Positions 28,476-38,872 of a stretch of DNA of 64,000 nt are shown one piece after another (position 1 is the stretch's first letter; each line of letters starts with the position of its first letter). The stretch lies in assembly GCA_902529365.1 (NCBI GenBank), contig CABZWK010000011.1, positions 1 to 64,000 on the forward strand, in the 5' to 3' direction. A program made the translations under genes and the position numbers. Source of the DNA: an uncultured Balneola sp. GTDB taxonomy: Bacteria; Bacteroidota; Rhodothermia; Balneolales; Balneolaceae. Below the pieces are notes generated by a model, which was not told the origin of the DNA, searched no databases, and worked only from the letters and a program-made list of their open reading frames with translations.

Positions 28476-30914
28476 TTAAAACAAAGGAGGAAATAAGCTA
28501 GGATTTATTTCCTGCATAATTCCATAAGCTGCGTTGAAGATATCCTCAGCATTTGGTTTGCTAAAGTAATCCCCGTCGGAAGAATAAGCGGGGCGATGGG
28601 CTTTCGCTGACAAGCAAACAGGAGCGGCATCCAACAAATAAAACCCCTTTTGCTGCTGTAATACCTTCTGAAGTATGTAAGCGGAGGCTCCCCCAGGCAC
28701 ATCTTCATCGACGATAAGTAGTTTATTGGTCTTACTGAGAGATGTCCGAATAAGTCCGTTTATGTCGAACGGCAACAAGGTTCGGATATCAATCAAATCT
28801 ACTCCAATACCAATTTCATTTAGGTCGGAGACAACGCCTTTGGCAATATTAAGTGTTGATCCATAAGAAACTAAAGTTATATCATTACCTTCGTTGAGTA
28901 AGCTTGGTATGCCTAATGGGATAGTGAATTCGCCAAGATTATTTGGTAAGTCTTCCTTTAACCGGTACCCATTCAGGGGCTCTACCATGATGGCTGGATC
29001 ATCTCCTTTAAGTAAGGTGTTATACATTCCAGCCGCTTCAGTTAAGTTCCTAGGTACGCACAAGTGAACGCCGCGTAAACTTCCAAGTAGTGTCGACATG
29101 GGGGAACCCGAGTGCCAAATACCCTCTAATCGGTGCCCGCGTGTTCTTATAATCACTGGTGATGCTTGTCCGCCTTTAGTCCGGTACCTTAGACTAGCTA
29201 AGTCATCAGACAGTACAAATAAAGCATAAAAAATATAATCCAGATACTGAATTTCAGGAATTGGACGAAGACCTCGAATAGCCATCCCAATTCCCTGACC
29301 AATGATGGTTGCCTCTCGAATACCTGTATCCATTATACGAGAGTTACCGAACTCTTCCTGTAATCCTTCAAGTCCCTTATTAACATCACCTAGTGCTCCC
29401 ACATCTTCACCAAAGGTGAGAAGTTCAGGATATTTCTTGAATAACGCTCTAAAGTTATCCCTGATAACAATTCGGCCATCCACTTTAACAGGTTTATTAT
29501 CATAGCTAGGAGCAATAGGCTCCACATGTAAAGGAGAATAAGGCGTTTCACTATATAGGTGAGAATGATAGCGGTCTTGGGTAGTTATTTTAAGATTCTC
29601 TAACCATTCAACCATCTGTTTTTTAGCCTCCGATTCATCAGAACCAAGAGTTCGTAAGGCTTTATGAATGCTCGATACGATATCCTTGCGAATTGGGTTT
29701 GGGGTAGATTTCAAGCGCCGCACAATAGCATCAATAGATTTTGATGAATTGGTTTGAGAATGCGGAAACTCCCCTTTCAAAGAGCTCATTAGTGTTAATA
29801 TGTAATCACGTTCCTGCTTAATGGGACCAATATACTCCTGCCATGCCAATTGCTTAGCTGCAAACGCCTCTTGCTGAGCCTCAGATTCTAAGACTTCAAG
29901 CTCCGATTCCGATGCAATTTTTTTGGCTAAAATCCATTTCCTAAATTGCTGTAGGCAACAATACTTATTTTCCCATTCAAGACGTTCCTTGCTTTTATAT
30001 CTCTCATGAGAGCCGGAGCTAGAATGCCCTAAAGGCTGGGTGAGCTCTTCTACATGAATGAGTACAGGTACATGTTTAGATCGAGCCAGTTCAGATGCTC
30101 TATTATAGGTTGCAATTAAATCCTCATAATCCCAGCCTTTAACCTTTATTATTTCTACCCCAATGGTTGATTGGTCCCGCTGCATCCCACTTAACGCTTC
30201 AGAAATACTTTCTTTAGTGGTCTGAAACTTTTTAGGAACACTAATTCCATATCCATCGTCCCAAACAGAAATAACAGCCGGTGCTTGTAAGACTCCTAAG
30301 GTATTCATGGTTTCCCAAAACACACCCTCAGATGTACTGGCATCTCCTATAGTTCCAAACACAACTTCATTACCTTTGTCTGAAAATTTCTTCCATTTTC
30401 CAGATTGAAGCTTTTTGTGACTCCGATAAATTTTAGAAGCTTGGGCCAGACCAGCAATACGTGCCATCTGCCCAGCTGTGGGTGAAATTCCAGATACTGA
30501 ATTTTTCCTACTCACCTGATCTACCCAATCCCCAGCTTCATCTAATAACCGTGAACCAAAATGAGAATTCATTTGTCTTCCAGCTGAGAATGGGTCTGCC
30601 TGGTTGTCGGGATGTGCATATAATTGGGCAAAAAATTGAGTTAATGTGGCTTCACCAATGGCAAACATAAAAGTTTGGTCACGGTAGTACCCACTTCGAA
30701 AGTCACCATTTTTAAAGACCTTCGCCATTGCTAACTGGGGTAACTCTTTCCCATCCCCAAATATTCCGAACTTAGCCTTACCCGAAAGCACTTCTTTTCT
30801 ACCCAAAATGGATGCATGTCTACTAAGCCATCCTAAGCGGTAATCCTTTAGGATATCCTCTTTCCTTTCTTTGGAAAAACGCGTTTTCTTTTTTTGGGTT
30901 GAAACTTCAGACAT
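28476..30914 (-). CDS. 2-oxo acid dehydrogenase E1 component, fused alpha and beta subunits
   Basis: Alpha half: FGIFGDGKELPQLAMA, GTIGDASTSEGVFWETMN. Beta half: RDNFRALFKKYPELLTFGEDVGALGDVNKGLEGLQEEFG, GFLRPIPEIQYLDYI-like segment. Confidence 0.9.
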   Translation of the reverse strand: MSEVSTQKKKTRFSKERKEDILKDYRLGWLSRHASILGRKEVLSGKAKFGIFGDGKELPQLAMAKVFKNGDFRSGYYRDQTFMFAIGEATLTQFFAQLYAHPDNQADPFSAGRQMNSHFGSRLLDEAGDWVDQVSRKNSVSGISPTAGQMARIAGLAQASKIYRSHKKLQSGKWKKFSDKGNEVVFGTIGDASTSEGVFWETMNTLGVLQAPAVISVWDDGYGISVPKKFQTTKESISEALSGMQRDQSTIGVEIIKVKGWDYEDLIATYNRASELARSKHVPVLIHVEELTQPLGHSSSGSHERYKSKERLEWENKYCCLQQFRKWILAKKIASESELEVLESEAQQEAFAAKQLAWQEYIGPIKQERDYILTLMSSLKGEFPHSQTNSSKSIDAIVRRLKSTPNPIRKDIVSSIHKALRTLGSDESEAKKQMVEWLENLKITTQDRYHSHLYSETPYSPLHVEPIAPSYDNKPVKVDGRIVIRDNFRALFKKYPELLTFGEDVGALGDVNKGLEGLQEEFGNSRIMDTGIREATIIGQGIGMAIRGLRPIPEIQYLDYIFYALFVLSDDLASLRYRTKGGQASPVIIRTRGHRLEGIWHSGSPMSTLLGSLRGVHLCVPRNLTEAAGMYNTLLKGDDPAIMVEPLNGYRLKEDLPNNLGEFTIPLGIPSLLNEGNDITLVSYGSTLNIAKGVVSDLNEIGIGVDLIDIRTLLPFDINGLIRTSLSKTNKLLIVDEDVPGGASAYILQKVLQQQKGFYLLDAAPVCLSAKAHRPAYSSDGDYFSKPNAEDIFNAAYGIMQEINPSLFPPLF

Positions 30915-31083
30915 TTTATAGAACAGATTTGCGCACAGTTATCGAAAAAAAACTCTTGATACTCTATAAATCAGATATAATATAATGCACTGTTACCTCC
31001 CAAAAAAGTATTTCAGATTACTAATCTGTAAATGCTTTACATAAAGTTACTTAACTTACAATAATGTAGTCAGTATTTTCAAA

Positions 31084-32469
31084 CTATTCAGTAAAACCAC
31101 CACGGGTCATCTTCATGGGATCTAATGCTGTATCCAAGTCCTGATCAGATAGATCCGTCATTTCCTTAGCTACTTCTTTCAAGGCACGACCCTCTGCATA
31201 TGCTTTTTTTGCAATTTTAGCGGCTAAATCATACCCAATAATAGGATTCAGTGCCGTTACTAAAATTGGGTTTTTACCTAATTTATCGGTGATAACATCT
31301 TCCCGAATGGTTAATCGTGAAACCGACCTATCGGCCAAATTGTTTGCTGCATTTGCTAACAGCTCGATTGACTCAAGAAGGTTATGAGCTACTACAGGTA
31401 GCATGACATTCAACTCGAAGTTTCCTGATTGACCTGCTACAGAAACGGTAAGATCATTCCCCATAACCTGCGCACATACCATAGCTACAGATTCTTCAAT
31501 GACTGGGTTTACCTTTCCTGGCATAATGGAAGAACCTGGTTGTAAAGCAGCCAATTGAATCTCCCCTAAACCACTGTTAGGTCCAGAATTCATCCAGCGT
31601 AAATCATTGGCCATTTTCATCATCCCAACAGCGATTGTTTTCAGTTGAGCACTCATTTCTACAGGAGCATCGACCGTTGCTTGAGCTTCAAAGTGATTTT
31701 CAGCCTCTCTAAAGGATACCCCTGTTTGCTTGGAAACGTTTTTTGCAAATTCGGCCCCAAAGTTCGGGTGGGTATTTATCCCAGTGCCCACGGCCGTTCC
31801 ACCTTGTGGTAATTCGGATAAACGTACCTTTGCATCCTGAATTCGGTCTACTCCTAAGCGCAGTTGTCTAGCATAGCCCCCAAATTGCTGAGCAATATTT
31901 ATCGGCATTGCATCCATTAAATGTGTCCTTCCCGTTTTTACGACATACTTATATTCGGAGCCTTTACGTTCAAAGGTCGTAGCTAAATGTTGTAATGCGG
32001 GTATAAGCTTATCCTTTAGTTCAATGACCGCCGCAATTCTAATGGCTGTGGGAATTACATCGTTTGAACTTTGCCCAAAATTTACATGATCATTGGGATG
32101 AACAGGAATCTGTAGGTTTGGGAAAGACTCATTCGCCACTCTAGCTACAACCTCATTGATATTCATATTGCTTGAAGTTCCTGAACCCGTTTGAAATATG
32201 TCTACTATAAATTCTGAATCGTGGTCACTATCAATAATTTTTTGCGCAGCTACCTGAATTGCCTCAGATGTCCCTACTTCCAACTTTCCCAAATCTGCAT
32301 TTGCTTGTGCTGCATTTTTCTTGATAATCCCTAAAGCCTTTATAAATGCCCTAGTAAATCGAATTCCACTTATAGGGAAATTGTCGCTTGCTCGTTGTGT
32401 TTGAGCTCCATATTTAGCGTTTTCGGGGACTTTTACTTTCCCCATAGAATCTTTTTCTATTCGATACAT
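31084..32469 (-). CDS. fumC: class II fumarate hydratase
   Basis: GAQTQRASDNFPIS, GSGTSSNMNINEV, HPNDHVNFGQSSNDVIPTA, signature GSSIMPGKVNP. Confidence 0.96.
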   Translation of the reverse strand: MYRIEKDSMGKVKVPENAKYGAQTQRASDNFPISGIRFTRAFIKALGIIKKNAAQANADLGKLEVGTSEAIQVAAQKIIDSDHDSEFIVDIFQTGSGTSSNMNINEVVARVANESFPNLQIPVHPNDHVNFGQSSNDVIPTAIRIAAVIELKDKLIPALQHLATTFERKGSEYKYVVKTGRTHLMDAMPINIAQQFGGYARQLRLGVDRIQDAKVRLSELPQGGTAVGTGINTHPNFGAEFAKNVSKQTGVSFREAENHFEAQATVDAPVEMSAQLKTIAVGMMKMANDLRWMNSGPNSGLGEIQLAALQPGSSIMPGKVNPVIEESVAMVCAQVMGNDLTVSVAGQSGNFELNVMLPVVAHNLLESIELLANAANNLADRSVSRLTIREDVITDKLGKNPILVTALNPIIGYDLAAKIAKKAYAEGRALKEVAKEMTDLSDQDLDTALDPMKMTRGGFTE

Positions 32470-32524
32470 GATTTTTTATTATGTGAAGTTCTACCCAATC
32501 CGAAGAATGAGTGGTTATCAGCAG

Positions 32525-33652
32525 CTATAATTTCTTTGCATACATTCTATATCGCTTATCTATTCGGGCGCCTAAGCGTTGAGCGAGATGAATCATCTCT
32601 GTGTTGTTGTCCAATACCCAACTTAGTTCCGATTCTACAAAATTTCGTTTGAGGGCGAACTCAATGGTTCTTTGATGGAAAAGAGCATCAATTCCCTTGC
32701 CTTGAAACTCTGGAAGAATACCCATCAAGGCTGTTCGTATTCTATTAATCTTTTGTTTTCCCCATAAAAACTTGATGAACCCGAAGGGATATAAATTTCC
32801 ATTCATTGTTCTGAAGACCTGATTTAAATCGGGGAGCGCTATAGAGAAGCCAACAGGTATGCCGTCCCATTCCGCTATATGAGCAAAATCTTCATCCAGT
32901 ATCATCTTAAATTCTTTAGCAAGCCCTTTAATTTCCTCTAGGCTTAAAGGTAGAAATCCCCAATTATTTTTCCACGCCTCATTGTAAATATCCCGGACTA
33001 TTTTTACTTCCTCATCAATATGCTTAAGTGAGACTGGCCGGATATTTATTTGAGGATATCTCCTCATAATCATGCCCTTTGCTTTGCGCATTCGATCGAA
33101 ATCGACATTATATTCATCCAATACAAAAGCTAATAGATCACGGACTCCATCGTATCCAGCACTTAGAGCAAGCTTTTCATAGTAAGGTTTAGAATAAGGC
33201 ATCATGATGTAGGGATACTTATCAAAACCATCCACTAAAAACCCTAAAACATCCATCATACCGGGATTTGTTGGACCAAGTACTTCCTCCACTCCCTGAC
33301 CCCTTAACCAATCTTCGGCTACACGAAATAACAAATTGGCAGTTGGTTGATGATCGATACATTCAAAAAATGCAAAATGACCCGTATTGAATCCATGCTG
33401 CTTATTAAAGCGATCATCCACTACAGCTGCAATTCTTCCTGCCGGTTCATCGTCGTAATGAGCCAAAAACATGGCCATTTTAGCCTGCTTAAAGAAAGGA
33501 TTTTTCTGTTTATCGATTAACTTATACTGTTCTTGACGCAGTGGCGGAACAAAAAAGCCATCGGTCGTATAATGTGTGTACAGAAATTCAATAAATTCCT
33601 TCTTTTCGGTTTCCGTACTTACAAAGGTTACACCACTTGCAGCCATGCTCAC
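32525..33652 (-). CDS. GNAT-like / YghO-like acyltransferase family protein
   Basis: About 375 aa, GPTNPGMMDVLGFLVDGFDKYPYIMMPYSKPYYEKL, and GNAT-like GIDALFHQRTIEFALKRNFVESELSWVLDNN; 1 bp downstream of the SPT-like gene. Confidence 0.75.
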   Translation of the reverse strand: MSMAASGVTFVSTETEKKEFIEFLYTHYTTDGFFVPPLRQEQYKLIDKQKNPFFKQAKMAMFLAHYDDEPAGRIAAVVDDRFNKQHGFNTGHFAFFECIDHQPTANLLFRVAEDWLRGQGVEEVLGPTNPGMMDVLGFLVDGFDKYPYIMMPYSKPYYEKLALSAGYDGVRDLLAFVLDEYNVDFDRMRKAKGMIMRRYPQINIRPVSLKHIDEEVKIVRDIYNEAWKNNWGFLPLSLEEIKGLAKEFKMILDEDFAHIAEWDGIPVGFSIALPDLNQVFRTMNGNLYPFGFIKFLWGKQKINRIRTALMGILPEFQGKGIDALFHQRTIEFALKRNFVESELSWVLDNNTEMIHLAQRLGARIDKRYRMYAKKL

Positions 33653-33653
33653 C

Positions 33654-34889
33654 TTAGAAAACTAGAGAATTACCATTTTGATCAATAATTCCGTGTTTCA
33701 ACCCAACTTTTCTAAACGCCTCAAGTATTCTATCCAAATGCTCATCAGTGTGTGAGGCCATATAACTGGTTCGAAGAAGTGATTGACCTTGTGGAACAGC
33801 GGGCGGAATAACCGCATTCGTGTATACACCAGCTTCAAAAAGATCTTTCCAAAACTGGAAACAAAACATCATCTCGCCAATAACAATAGGGATAATTGGA
33901 GTTTGTGAGGTCCAAACGTTGAAGCCTAACTTACGCAACTCGGCACGCATATAAGTCGAAATTTCATGTAATCTAGTTAATCTCCAAGGCTCCTCAGTCA
34001 TAATATCCATTGCTTTCAATACGGTAGCAACATTTGCGGGAGGCATCGAGGCACTAAAAATGTGGGCTGGTGAGTGATGTCGAATATATTCTATCACTTC
34101 TCTTTGGCCTACTAGGAAGCCCCCTAAGGAGGCAAAGGATTTCGAAAATGTTCCACTTATTAGGTCTACTTCTTCCAGTAAGCCAAAAGTTGAAGCTGAT
34201 CCACGCCCCCCTTCTCCGATCACTCCTACCGCGTGAGCATCATCTAGATATAGTCGAGCCCCAAACTCTTTTGCTAAAGCCACCAATTCCGGAATTTTCG
34301 CTAAGGTGCCAGACATAGAAAATACACCATCACTTATAATGATCTTACCTGCTTCAGGATCTGCTTTTTCTAAAAGTCTTCGCAAATGATGCATGTCGTT
34401 ATGATTGTAACGCATGGTTTTTGCAACCGAACACTGTGTACCGACTACTATACATGCATGATTATCTTTATCGGAAAAAATAATATCATTTCTACCCGCA
34501 ATGGTTTGGATAGATCCTTCGTTCGTTTGATAACCTGTGCTAAACAACACACAAGATTCTTTATTCATAAAATCTGCAAGCCGTTCCTCTAGCTCAATAT
34601 GAATATCTAGTGTACCGTTTAAATATCTAGACCCCGTACAGCCCGTACCATATTTCACTATGGCAGCCTGAGCTGCCTCTATGGTTCTTTGATCATTGGT
34701 AAGACCCAAATAATTATTTGAGCCAGCCATAATAACTTCATGACCTTCTATTTCTACAATAGTGCCATCGGTGGCTTCTAAGGGTTTAAAATAGGGATAT
34801 AAGCCTAAAGCTTTAACTTCGTCAGCTTTGGTATATCCAAAGGCTTTGTCGAAAATATCTGACCGTACTAAAGGTTGTGTTTCAGCCAT
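33654..34889 (-). CDS. PLP-dependent alpha-oxoamine synthase, probable serine palmitoyltransferase
   Basis: AGSNNYLGLTNDQRTIEAAQAAIVKYGTGCTGSRYLNGTLDIHIELEERLADF, LYLDDAHAVGVIGEGGRG, GTFSKSFASLGGF. Confidence 0.85.
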   Translation of the reverse strand: MAETQPLVRSDIFDKAFGYTKADEVKALGLYPYFKPLEATDGTIVEIEGHEVIMAGSNNYLGLTNDQRTIEAAQAAIVKYGTGCTGSRYLNGTLDIHIELEERLADFMNKESCVLFSTGYQTNEGSIQTIAGRNDIIFSDKDNHACIVVGTQCSVAKTMRYNHNDMHHLRRLLEKADPEAGKIIISDGVFSMSGTLAKIPELVALAKEFGARLYLDDAHAVGVIGEGGRGSASTFGLLEEVDLISGTFSKSFASLGGFLVGQREVIEYIRHHSPAHIFSASMPPANVATVLKAMDIMTEEPWRLTRLHEISTYMRAELRKLGFNVWTSQTPIIPIVIGEMMFCFQFWKDLFEAGVYTNAVIPPAVPQGQSLLRTSYMASHTDEHLDRILEAFRKVGLKHGIIDQNGNSLVF

Positions 34890-35082
34890 TAATTAAATAT
34901 CAATTTCGTCGTAATTGTTGTAATATAATTAGTATAACCAAGCTATCAAATAAACGGTTCCTTTAGCAATTCGCGTTAAGACCGCAATCCACTTTGGTTT
35001 ATATCTGCGATAATATTCTTGTTCAAATTCAAGTAAGAAGAGCTCATAGACACTGATGGCATGCTGACATATCATTCAGCCG

Positions 35083-36309
35083 TTATACGACACTAACATG
35101 TTTAATATACTGAATATATTGCTCCACTACCTTATCCCACTGGAAATTTTCCCATACATATCTACATCCCATCAAAGACAAGGTAAATAACGAATCACTG
35201 CTAAGAAGTTGCTCTAATTCCGTCACATATTCCTTTGGGCGTCCAGTCTTCACTTTAAACCCGTTAACTCCTTGCTCTACTACATCTTTCATCCCCTCTA
35301 AATCCGAACAAAATACAGGAGTGAAATGTAGATTCGCCTCTAATAATACAATACCGAAACCCTCCATATCTCCCTCTACTTTGACATTGGGCATCATAAA
35401 CACATCTGCTGCGGTGTACGCTTTATGAACCCAATAATCCGATTTCCGGCCTACTATGTGCACATGGATATTTCTTTCAGCCAATGTCTCAGCATTACAA
35501 TGGACAGCATTTAATATCGTTTCCCGCTCTGGCCCATCGCCAACCAATAGATAATGACAAGGATGATTCAGCTGGGTAAGCACCTTTTCAATAAACCAAG
35601 TATGCCCTTTTCTAGGCACCTGTCGACCCACCGAAAGTAGAACAGGTTTATCCAACAGGTTGATGTTAACGTGTTCGCCTAATTCCTTTTTTGCTGCCCT
35701 TTTTAGAACTTTTATTTCTTCTACAGCTTCGGTTGGTTCCAAGACTAGAAGTTGTTCAACATGTGCCGGATTCATGTAATCCCCATCCAACGGCAACAAA
35801 TCTTGAATTTGAATTCCATTGGGTAGTGCTACTCCTTTTCCTGGGTCCATTCCGCGATCAATGCAAGCTTGCCTAGTAGCCTGCGAAACTGAAATTACTC
35901 CATCCAAGGTATCCAATACCTTACTAACGTGTTTTTGATACCACCCATAAGGCATGGTTACATCCTGACCATGATTAATAGTGACCATCGGTATAGAAAC
36001 CTTGCCTTTTAACCATCTTGCCATACTTGCCGTAACCATAGAGGAAAACAAGATTACATCCGGTTTAAAACTACCAACAACTTGTGGTATTTGGCGTCGT
36101 AGCTTCAATAAAAATAGAAGCGTTCTCCATTCAATACCTTTCCACGGTACTTTTTGTATGATTGTTTGAATTTCCACTGTAGGATTGTCCTCTAAAGCTT
36201 GAACCAGCTGCATACTAACGCGCTGCATTCCTCCTATGTTCTCAAGTGGGGCTTCATCTGGAGGATGAGAATGTGAAATGTATAGAAGCTTTAGTGATGA
36301 TTGGGACAT
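35083..36309 (-). CDS. family 4 glycosyltransferase
   Basis: VLLSVGRQVPRKGHTWFIEKV, YLLVGDGPERETI, MEGFGIVLLEANLHFTPVFCSDLEGMKDVV. Confidence 0.92.
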   Translation of the reverse strand: MSQSSLKLLYISHSHPPDEAPLENIGGMQRVSMQLVQALEDNPTVEIQTIIQKVPWKGIEWRTLLFLLKLRRQIPQVVGSFKPDVILFSSMVTASMARWLKGKVSIPMVTINHGQDVTMPYGWYQKHVSKVLDTLDGVISVSQATRQACIDRGMDPGKGVALPNGIQIQDLLPLDGDYMNPAHVEQLLVLEPTEAVEEIKVLKRAAKKELGEHVNINLLDKPVLLSVGRQVPRKGHTWFIEKVLTQLNHPCHYLLVGDGPERETILNAVHCNAETLAERNIHVHIVGRKSDYWVHKAYTAADVFMMPNVKVEGDMEGFGIVLLEANLHFTPVFCSDLEGMKDVVEQGVNGFKVKTGRPKEYVTELEQLLSSDSLFTLSLMGCRYVWENFQWDKVVEQYIQYIKHVSVV

Positions 36310-36329
36310 AAATCGTGTCTGCTATGGAC

Positions 36330-37499
36330 CTATTGATTGAGGTTTGCTTGAAAATTAGACATCACTATTCTGTAATCAGTAACCAATGCCTCATTTATGT
36401 GATTCCACTGGTAGTTTAATGCAATCTCGCGTGAGCGCCTTCCCATGTTATGTAAAGCAGTTGAATCTGAAATCATTTGCTCCAGTTTTTTGGTAAAATC
36501 ATCGACATCTCCAGACTTAGCAAGTCGACCATTATCTCCCTCTACTACTAAGGAGGATGAACCTATTGCATTTGCAACTAAACAAGGAACTCCGCTAGCC
36601 ATAGCTTCTAAGGTTACGTTACCGAAAGTTTCAGTGTAGGAGGGAAATAAGAATAAATCAGAACTAGCGTAGGCACGAGCTAAGTCTTCACCGGAACAAA
36701 AACCGGTAAAAACCCCCTTAGGTAATTTTTTTTGAGCCTCGGACCTTGCTGCTCCGTCCCCCACCACTAATGCTCTTACCTTTGGATTTCGTTGTTGCAT
36801 TCGATGGACACTTTCTATGTAGGTACCCAATTCTTTTTCCCAAACTAACCGAGACACAAAACTCACCACAATCTCATCTTCTGCGAAACCCATTTTTTTT
36901 CGCCACTCAGGATCCCTTTTTTCGGGGTTAAAACGTTTGGTGTCTATTCCTCTTGCCCAAATTTTCATATCACCAGTGATACCCTCAACCCCCAGCTCAT
37001 CAATCATGGATTGACTAGGAACATACACTCGTTGACATTGGGGATAAAACCATTGCATCATCTTCTTAAAAGGCCATTTAACCGGACCTAAAAAGAGTTT
37101 GTAATAGTCTACATAGCTCAGGAAATGAGTGTGATACGAACTTACCACAGGTAAATCATGCTTTATTGCCCACTTTAATGCCCCTATCCCAAGCCCATCG
37201 GGAGTAGCTATATGTATGAGAGTAGGCTGAAAAGCCTCTAACTCTTGCCGGAACTTATGAGGGAAATGAGTGGCAACTCGGTATTCCTTTCTACCGGGCA
37301 CGGGCATAGAAATTGAAGGAGTAACCCTCAAGGTGCCTTCATGAGGGTTTATTGCAGGATCTGGTCCACTTGGAGCAAAGATAAGTACAGGAATATTTTG
37401 CTGTTCTAAGTACTGAACCAATCGATTCAATGTTAGGGCTACACCATCTCGAATATGGTTATAATTACCTGTGAATAGGGCTACTCTTAGTTCGCTCAT
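36330..37499 (-). CDS. family 4 glycosyltransferase
   Basis: YNHIRDGVALTLNRLVQYL, YHTHFLSYVDYY, FVSRLVWEKELGTYIESV, FPSYTETFGNVTLEAMASGVPCLV. Confidence 0.93.
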   Translation of the reverse strand: MSELRVALFTGNYNHIRDGVALTLNRLVQYLEQQNIPVLIFAPSGPDPAINPHEGTLRVTPSISMPVPGRKEYRVATHFPHKFRQELEAFQPTLIHIATPDGLGIGALKWAIKHDLPVVSSYHTHFLSYVDYYKLFLGPVKWPFKKMMQWFYPQCQRVYVPSQSMIDELGVEGITGDMKIWARGIDTKRFNPEKRDPEWRKKMGFAEDEIVVSFVSRLVWEKELGTYIESVHRMQQRNPKVRALVVGDGAARSEAQKKLPKGVFTGFCSGEDLARAYASSDLFLFPSYTETFGNVTLEAMASGVPCLVANAIGSSSLVVEGDNGRLAKSGDVDDFTKKLEQMISDSTALHNMGRRSREIALNYQWNHINEALVTDYRIVMSNFQANLNQ

Positions 37500-37690
37500 T
37501 TAAATAATCAACAGATTTGATAACACGTTCACTGCCTATTCGCTCAAATAAGTATAAAAAAGCAATCGGCTTCTTTGTATTTTAATTGTCGTTAGCTGAT
37601 AAATAACCAAAAGCATTGTACTCAAGATTATCCATTATAGAATCTTCAGTTCCTATTCAATCACCAATCAACCCGTAAATATACGCATTT

Positions 37691-38689
37691 ATGAAAGCCT
37701 TTGTTACTGGTGGAACTGGTTTTGTTGGAAGTCATCTAGTTGAGCACTTACTAAAGTTGCCGGAGTGTGAAGAAATTCGCGTTTTGGTCAGAAATAACGA
37801 AAAATGGTTAAAGGGGCTCAACTACACTCCGGTTAAATCTACATTGGAAAACCTAGAATCCATTAGAGAAGAGCTAAAGGGGGTTAACGTACTCATTCAT
37901 GGGGCGGCTATTCTGCATGCCCCAAGCTATTCTGATTTTTTTAAAGCCAATGTAGAGGCCACCAAGAATTTGATAGAACTTGCGGTTGAATCTGGGATAT
38001 CCAACATTATCATACTTTCCTCCCTCGCCGCCGCTGGTCCCTCTAGCCAAACCCCTCTCACAGAAAAAGCTCCCCTGTCCCCCATCAGCGCATACGGTCG
38101 TTCCAAAAAACAGATGGAAGAAGAAATTCATCAACTCTATGCTTCGAAAAACTGGGCCAACCACCCCACATTAAGCATTAAAATCATACGCCCTCCGGCC
38201 GTTTATGGACCTAGAGAAACCGATATCTATGGATTATTTAAAGCCCTTAATTACCGAGTGGCACCAATACTAGGCAATCCCACAGAAAAAACCCTCTCCC
38301 TAGTTCACGTTCAGGATCTGGTAAAAGGTATCGTAGCATCTAGACTCTATGATCGAGCCGGAATTCACACCTACTTTCTCGGAGGTTCTGAAGATGGGTA
38401 TTCATGGAATGAGATTTACAAGGAATGCGCTACCATTCTCCAAAAGTCTCACCTAAGGATTCGGGTGCCAAAAGGAGTACTTATGACCATAGCAAAATTG
38501 GCCGAAACTATAGCTCTTATTTTTGGAGTATATCCTGCATTAAATCCAGATAAAGCTGAAGAGCTTACACAACCTTGGCTTTGTAGCTCAAATAAAGCCA
38601 AAGCAGACTGGGGTTATACACCAGAAATCAGCTTAAATGAAGGCTTGAGATCTACCTTAACTTGGTATCAAAAGCATAATTGGCTATAA
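37691..38689 (+). CDS. NAD-dependent epimerase/dehydratase family protein
   Basis: MKAFVTGGTGFVGSHLVEHL Rossmann motif, SAYGRSKKQMEEE (YxxxK), IRPPAVYGPRETD. Confidence 0.92.
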   Translation: MKAFVTGGTGFVGSHLVEHLLKLPECEEIRVLVRNNEKWLKGLNYTPVKSTLENLESIREELKGVNVLIHGAAILHAPSYSDFFKANVEATKNLIELAVESGISNIIILSSLAAAGPSSQTPLTEKAPLSPISAYGRSKKQMEEEIHQLYASKNWANHPTLSIKIIRPPAVYGPRETDIYGLFKALNYRVAPILGNPTEKTLSLVHVQDLVKGIVASRLYDRAGIHTYFLGGSEDGYSWNEIYKECATILQKSHLRIRVPKGVLMTIAKLAETIALIFGVYPALNPDKAEELTQPWLCSSNKAKADWGYTPEISLNEGLRSTLTWYQKHNWL

Positions 38690-38872
38690 TTAAATAGTAA
38701 AAGAATCGTACTTTTAGGCTGGATCTATTGTTGCTAATTGGTGCAGGTTGAAAACATGGTAACCGCGAGACTGAATGGTAGTAGAATTAAGCTAGTCAAG
38801 CTTAGCCTCACATACATTTTCAAGTTTCAATTTGTTAGCATCAGACAATCGAAAACAACCCATGCATTTTCA

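Noticed and set aside
29302-30670. Small plus-strand ORFs inside the E1 gene
   Set aside because: Antisense to a highly conserved enzyme; no independent support.
28476-30914. Fused alpha/beta E1 dehydrogenase as a novel fusion
   Set aside because: Single-polypeptide E1 alpha/beta proteins are already familiar in Bacteroidota; not novel.
37874-38174. 96-aa and 64-aa ORFs overlapping the epimerase gene
   Set aside because: Shadow ORFs of a clear Rossmann-fold CDS.
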